Positions 60,546-64,000 of a stretch of DNA of 64,000 bases are shown here, in pieces (within the stretch, counting starts at the first letter, position 1; the number at the start of each line of letters is the position of its first letter). This DNA comes from Thioclava electrotropha (lineage in GTDB: Bacteria; Pseudomonadota; Alphaproteobacteria; Rhodobacterales; Rhodobacteraceae), in NCBI RefSeq assembly GCF_002085925.2, contig NZ_CP053562.1:2150001-2214000 (forward strand), given 5' to 3'. The position numbers were made by a program, and so were the translations under genes. Below the pieces are notes generated by a model, which did not search any database, was not told where the DNA came from, and saw only the letters and a program-made list of their open reading frames with translations.

Positions 60546-61442
60546 TCACTTTCCGACCTTCAGGAAGCGGCGATTGAGCCACAAGAACACCAGCGACAGC
60601 GCGGCGACCACCAGAAGCGAGCTGACCGCGATGGCCGAGCCCATCGGACGGTTGTCCAGGGGCAGCATCTGCGCCTGAATGAGGTTCGCGACCATCGGCA
60701 TCTTGCCGCCCCCGATCAGCTCAGGCGTGACGTAATCGCCCACCGTCGGGATGAAGACGATCAGGGTCGCGGCCACCACGCCCGGCATCGCCAAGGGCAA
60801 CGTCACACGCAGGAAGGTGCGCCAGCGGCTCTCGCCCAGATCCTGCCCCGCCTCCAGCAGCGAGCGGTCGATCTTCTCGAGGCTCACGAAGATCGGCAGG
60901 ATCGCGAAGGGCGCATAGGCATGGGCCAGCGTCAGCGCGATCGCCCCCACCGAATTGAGCATCTGCAGCGGGTCCGCGATCAGCCCGTTCGGCCCGATGA
61001 TCCCGATACTTTCCAGAGCCGAGTTGATCACGCCGTTATAGCCAAGGATCACCTTCCACAGGAACACGCGGATAAGATAGGAGGTCCAGAAGGGAATCGT
61101 GATCAGGAAGATCCACCGGGCCTTCTGGTTCGGTGCCAGACCGAAGCTCAGATAATAGGCAATCGGGAAGGCCAGCGCGACCGTGATCAGCGTCACCAAC
61201 CCTGCCACGAAGAGAGAGCGGACCAGAATCACGCGGAAGATCGGATCGGTCCATGTGGCGATGTAATTCTGCAGGGTGAATTCATGCACCACCGTCAGAT
61301 AGCCGTCCTGGAAGAAGGAATAGGCAAGGATCGTGACCAGCGGCGCGGCCAGCAAAAGAACGGCATAGAGGAAGGACGGCGAGATCAACGCATAGCCCTG
61401 CGCGGACTCGCTGCGCAGCCAGCTCTCCCCTTTACCCGCCAT
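60546..61442 (-). CDS. ABC transporter permease, PotB-like
   Basis: 298 residues with six hydrophobic helices and an EAA-type loop (LLEAGQDLGESRWRTFLRVTLPL). GGGAGAG precedes ATG 61442. First gene of this transporter operon. The periplasmic binding protein normally encoded with it (PotD/PotF-like) is missing from both sides, so it must lie elsewhere. A MocR-type regulator gene lies 163 bases upstream on the same strand; that gap shows no gene. Confidence 0.9.
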   Translation of the reverse strand: MAGKGESWLRSESAQGYALISPSFLYAVLLLAAPLVTILAYSFFQDGYLTVVHEFTLQNYIATWTDPIFRVILVRSLFVAGLVTLITVALAFPIAYYLSFGLAPNQKARWIFLITIPFWTSYLIRVFLWKVILGYNGVINSALESIGIIGPNGLIADPLQMLNSVGAIALTLAHAYAPFAILPIFVSLEKIDRSLLEAGQDLGESRWRTFLRVTLPLAMPGVVAATLIVFIPTVGDYVTPELIGGGKMPMVANLIQAQMLPLDNRPMGSAIAVSSLLVVAALSLVFLWLNRRFLKVGK

Positions 61443-61605
61443 CCATCTCTCCCGATTTGCACCCGTCTCGGGCGTCGTTGGATGTCACGAAAGCACAAGG
61501 TCGCGGGCGTGAAAAGAGGGCAACCGCCCCTACTCGCGTAAGAGCAAGGCAGGTGCCGTAAATTTGTGCAGTACGCTTCGGCGGCGATGCGTGAGGCTTA
61601 GGCCA

Positions 61606-63024
61606 TCAGACGGGCAGATCGTCGGGCATCCGCTCCAGCAGACCCGTCAGCGTGCGCAGCGCCGTGCGGAAACGCTCCTCCGGCACCGAGCCCGCCATCG
61701 CTATACGCACCGCGTTGGGCGCCTGCCCGTCCTGCACGACATACTCGTCGGCCGAGCGCAGCAGCACGCCTTCCATCTCCGCCATGCGCGCGAAGGTGGA
61801 GCCGCGCCAGCCCATCGGCAGTTTCAGCCAGAGGAAGCTCAGCCCCGGCAGCCAGTTGAAGTCCTGACCCGCCAGCGATTGCACCGTCATCTGCAGCCGC
61901 CGCCCCATCTCCTCCTGCGCGGCGTAACGCAGGCGCATCGCCTCGCCGCTCTCGAACAGCAGCGCGACCATGTCAGTGATCGGACGCGCGAGACCGAAGA
62001 AACTGTGCTGGGCCGCCAGCCGCCCCACCTCGCCCATGCCCTCGGGCGCGGCCACAACGCCGAAGCGCATGCCCGCCGAGATCGTTTTCGACAGCGAGGT
62101 GACATGCCAGCTGCGCTCCGGCGCGATGACGCGGAAGCTCGGGAGACCCGTGACCGGCGCAGTGTAGCAATCGTCCTCGATGATCTGCAGATCGTGGCGG
62201 CGCGCGACCTCGGCCAACGCTTCGCGACGCGCGGCGTCCATCCGCCCCGCCGTGGGGTTCTGCGCATCGGGCGTGATGCAGACGATCTGGCCGCCATGTT
62301 TGCGGCAGGCCGCGTCGAGCGCATCGGGGATCATGCCTTGTGCGTCGATCGCGACCGGATGCACCTCGGCGCGGTTCAGCCGCGCCGCGTGCCGGAACCC
62401 GGGATAGGCCAGCTCCTCGATATAGACACCGGGGCGGTCGCCCCGCAGGCAGGTCTGCATCACGAGGTTGATCCCGTTCTGCCCGCCATGGGTCAGCACG
62501 AGGTCGTCGGCATTGAGCTCCGACGCGAGCGAGCAATCTTTCGGAAACCAGTCCATCACCGCCTCGCGGCAATAGGCGTCGCGGCGCAGGCCGGGATATT
62601 GCAGATAAGTCTTGCCGATGTCGCGGGCGGCTTCGGTCATCGCCCATTGTAGCGCTTTTGTCTGGCCGACATCGGGCAATTGTGGCGATCTGAGATTGAC
62701 CAGATCGTCCGGGGTGGCGTCGATATCCTCTCCGGTATGGCGATAAAGCGGCTCTCGAGGACCGAGTCGCTGGGTTTGTGTCGATACAAAGGTGCCGCGC
62801 CCCACCTTGGCCTCCAGCAACCCTTCCTGCGTGGCGATCTGATACCCCCGCGCCACGGTGCCCGGCGTGACCCCCAAAGACCATGCCAAGTCCCTGACCG
62901 TAGGGAGTTTTGTGCCCGGCTTGAGGTCGCCGCGGCGGATGCCTTCGCGCAGCGCACGGACCAGCGCGAGATATTTCGGGCCGGAGATATGGGCGAGTTC
63001 GGGAGACCAGCTTGTATCAGTCAC
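61606..63024 (-). CDS. MocR-type regulator (GntR HTH fused to aminotransferase-like domain)
   Basis: 472 residues from GTG 63024. Residues ~15-80 are a GntR winged helix (LKPGTKLPTVRDLAWSLGVTPGTVARG); the rest is a fold-type I aminotransferase-like domain with the PLP lysine in SLSKTISAGMRFG near 310. Relatives (PdxR, GabR, TauR, EhuR) sense PLP adducts and bind spaced direct repeats. It is divergent from the DUF1127 gene and upstream of the polyamine-type transporter, either of which could be its target. Confidence 0.92.
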   Translation of the reverse strand: MTDTSWSPELAHISGPKYLALVRALREGIRRGDLKPGTKLPTVRDLAWSLGVTPGTVARGYQIATQEGLLEAKVGRGTFVSTQTQRLGPREPLYRHTGEDIDATPDDLVNLRSPQLPDVGQTKALQWAMTEAARDIGKTYLQYPGLRRDAYCREAVMDWFPKDCSLASELNADDLVLTHGGQNGINLVMQTCLRGDRPGVYIEELAYPGFRHAARLNRAEVHPVAIDAQGMIPDALDAACRKHGGQIVCITPDAQNPTAGRMDAARREALAEVARRHDLQIIEDDCYTAPVTGLPSFRVIAPERSWHVTSLSKTISAGMRFGVVAAPEGMGEVGRLAAQHSFFGLARPITDMVALLFESGEAMRLRYAAQEEMGRRLQMTVQSLAGQDFNWLPGLSFLWLKLPMGWRGSTFARMAEMEGVLLRSADEYVVQDGQAPNAVRIAMAGSVPEERFRTALRTLTGLLERMPDDLPV

Positions 63025-63052
63025 AATATTTCTCTGGTTGCCTAAAAGGAGT

Positions 63053-63092
63053 CATTGTATCCCTTCTATAGCAACAAAGATCACATTGTATC
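63053..63092. promoter_or_regulatory. Direct repeats in the MocR / DUF1127 divergent region
   Basis: CATTGTATC occurs at 63053-63061 and 63084-63092, 31 bases start to start (about three helical turns). A third TTGTATC lies at 63012-63018 inside the 5' end of the regulator gene, and TGTAT-CA-ATACA forms a dyad at 63087-63098. The pattern fits operators known for MocR proteins such as GabR and PdxR. Confidence 0.5.
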
Positions 63093-63111
63093 AATACAGA
63101 AAGGTATCGCA

Positions 63112-63300
63112 ATGTTTACCCTGTCGCGGACCCGTCCCGTTCCCGCCCGTCATGGCCGTCTGAGCCTGATCGCGCGCGTTGCGCGCGTCCTCGAAGCGCG
63201 CCGTTCGCGGATGGCGCTGGGGAAACTCGATGACCATCTGCTCGAAGATATCGGAATCAGCCGGGAGATTGCCCGGCAAGAAGGGCGCCGCTTCCTGTGA
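63112..63300 (+). CDS. Small DUF1127 protein
   Basis: 62 residues from ATG 63112 (MFTLSRTRPVP) with AAAGG upstream. The C-terminal LDDHLLEDIGISREIARQEGRR is the DUF1127 (YjiS-like) motif, Arg-rich and basic. Some small alphaproteobacterial proteins of this type bind RNA and affect phosphate, sRNA or carbon control. Divergent from the MocR regulator; followed by a strong terminator. Confidence 0.88.
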   Translation: MFTLSRTRPVPARHGRLSLIARVARVLEARRSRMALGKLDDHLLEDIGISREIARQEGRRFL

Positions 63301-63342
63301 CGCGAACGATCCGGGCAATTCCCCTGACCGGAATCGTATTTT

Positions 63343-63371
63343 AGCCGGGCCTCGCGCCCGGCTCTTTTTTT
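63343..63371 (+). terminator. Rho-independent terminator after the DUF1127 gene
   Basis: An AGCCGGGC/GCCCGGCT stem with a 5-base loop is followed by CTTTTTTT. Confidence 0.9.
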
Positions 63372-63387
63372 GCCGTTTAGTGGAAGC

Positions 63388-64000
63388 TCACTCGCTGGAC
63401 TGCATCTCGGCGGGTGCGGCCCCCGCATCGCGCCGCGAAAGATCGGGACGTAGCGACAGCAACTCCGCCCGCTGCGCCGCATCGAAACCTGCCAGCATGG
63501 CGGTCTCGGGCCGGAAACTCTCGACCCACAAACCTTCGCAAAGCAGCATCTCCGGCGCGTCGAGCAGCAGCTGGAGATAGCGCACGCCGCCCTCCGCGTG
63601 ATCGACCTCCACCCCGTCCAACCCGACAAGCTCCTGTGCCATAACGACATTTCCGCGCAACGGCGCAAGCAACCGGTGATTGGGCGAGACGCGCAGATCC
63701 TGCGCGGGATGCCCTTCGCCAAGCGCGCCCGCGCGGATGCACACCGGGCGCAACAGCGGATTGAGCGCGAGATCGGCTTCGGTGAAGACCCGCGATCCGA
63801 TCCAGCGCAGCACCTGAACGCCGGAATCCCGGGTCACGAGCCGGGCGCCGGGGCGCAGATCGCCCGCCGCGACGCCACCGGCCTCGGTCGCTACGCTCGT
63901 CTCAGGTGTGACGCAGGGAATGGACGCGCGGAACGCCGCGATCGAGCCGGAAAACACCGTCTCGCCCGCCGCGTCATAGCCGCTGATATGGCCGTCGGTT
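63388..64000 (-). CDS. Hint-domain protein, N-terminus beyond the window
   Basis: The frame is open to the right edge (reading TDGHISGYDAAGETVFSGSIA into the domain), so the start lies outside; about 204 residues are seen. The Hint (hedgehog/intein) domain begins at IPCVTPETSVATEAG with the catalytic-type Cys, continues with GDLRPGARLVTRDSGVQVLRWIG, and has the conserved RVSPNHRLL block. In Rhodobacteraceae such Hint modules often end secreted or RTX-type proteins. There is no intein C-terminal HN-Cys splice site in view, so protein splicing is not indicated. Function otherwise unknown. Confidence 0.8.
   Translation of the reverse strand, partial: TDGHISGYDAAGETVFSGSIAAFRASIPCVTPETSVATEAGGVAAGDLRPGARLVTRDSGVQVLRWIGSRVFTEADLALNPLLRPVCIRAGALGEGHPAQDLRVSPNHRLLAPLRGNVVMAQELVGLDGVEVDHAEGGVRYLQLLLDAPEMLLCEGLWVESFRPETAMLAGFDAAQRAELLSLRPDLSRRDAGAAPAEMQSSE

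Noticed and set aside
63388-64000. An intein in the Hint protein
   Set aside because: The Hint core is present, but no C-terminal His-Asn-Cys/Ser/Thr splice junction or downstream extein is seen.

Overview
The window looks like a GC-rich alphaproteobacterial chromosome segment, most likely from the Rhodobacteraceae. The evidence is the high GC content, the synteny trkA-trkH-hfq-hflX, a glgPBCAX-pgm operon, a recurrent GGGATATTT intergenic repeat, and a complete Calvin-cycle operon with a green-type (form IA) RuBisCO plus CbbQ/CbbO. A facultative chemo- or photo-autotroph that handles reduced sulfur (Thioclava- or Rhodovulum/Rhodobacter-like) would fit, but the genus is an inference. No tRNA, rRNA, IS element or CRISPR array was seen. 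No gene-free stretch exceeds 300 bases.

Layout. 1-8.05 kb: a type I secretion locus, with the 3' part of a large RTX calcium-binding protein, a PrtD-like ABC exporter, a second RTX protein that carries an apparent one-base frameshift, and an HlyD-type fusion protein. 8.1-16.7 kb: a penicillin-acylase-family hydrolase, a beta-hydroxyacid dehydrogenase, an IMPACT/YigZ-type protein, and a minus-strand pair mprF plus a DedA/PAP2/LssY fusion, both concerned with membrane lipids. 16.9-29.7 kb: alpha-glucosidase divergent from the glycogen operon glgP-glgB-glgC-glgA-glgX-pgm.

29.8-47.6 kb: quinone oxidoreductase and cbbR on the minus strand, divergent from cbbF-cbbP-cbbT-gap-cbbA-cbbL-cbbS-cbbQ-cbbO-cbbE. 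A tightly coupled run follows: two exported metallo-beta-lactamase-fold proteins, a thioredoxin-fold protein, phosphoglycolate phosphatase and cbbY. Together these genes regenerate RuBP, fix CO2, re-activate RuBisCO (CbbQO) and clear inhibitory side products (CbbY, phosphoglycolate phosphatase). The exported MBL pair plus CNHC thioredoxin-like protein is the part whose role I cannot name. One of the two MBL proteins has lost its HxHxDH motif and carries a CxxC. It is the best candidate for an undescribed function here.

47.6-51.7 kb: a persulfide dioxygenase-like MBL protein, a DUF442/TIGR01244 sulfurtransferase and a SulP anion transporter. The first two are the two halves of the fused Blh protein encoded as separate genes. 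A LuxR-type solo regulator follows, lacking the usual AHL-contacting Asp. 51.8-61.4 kb, minus strand: tsf, rpsB, hflX, hfq, trkH, trkA, then a spermidine/putrescine-type ABC transporter (ATPase and two permeases, no binding protein). 61.6-64 kb: a MocR-type regulator divergent from a small DUF1127 protein across an intergenic region with direct repeats, and the C-terminal part of a Hint-domain protein that runs off the right edge.
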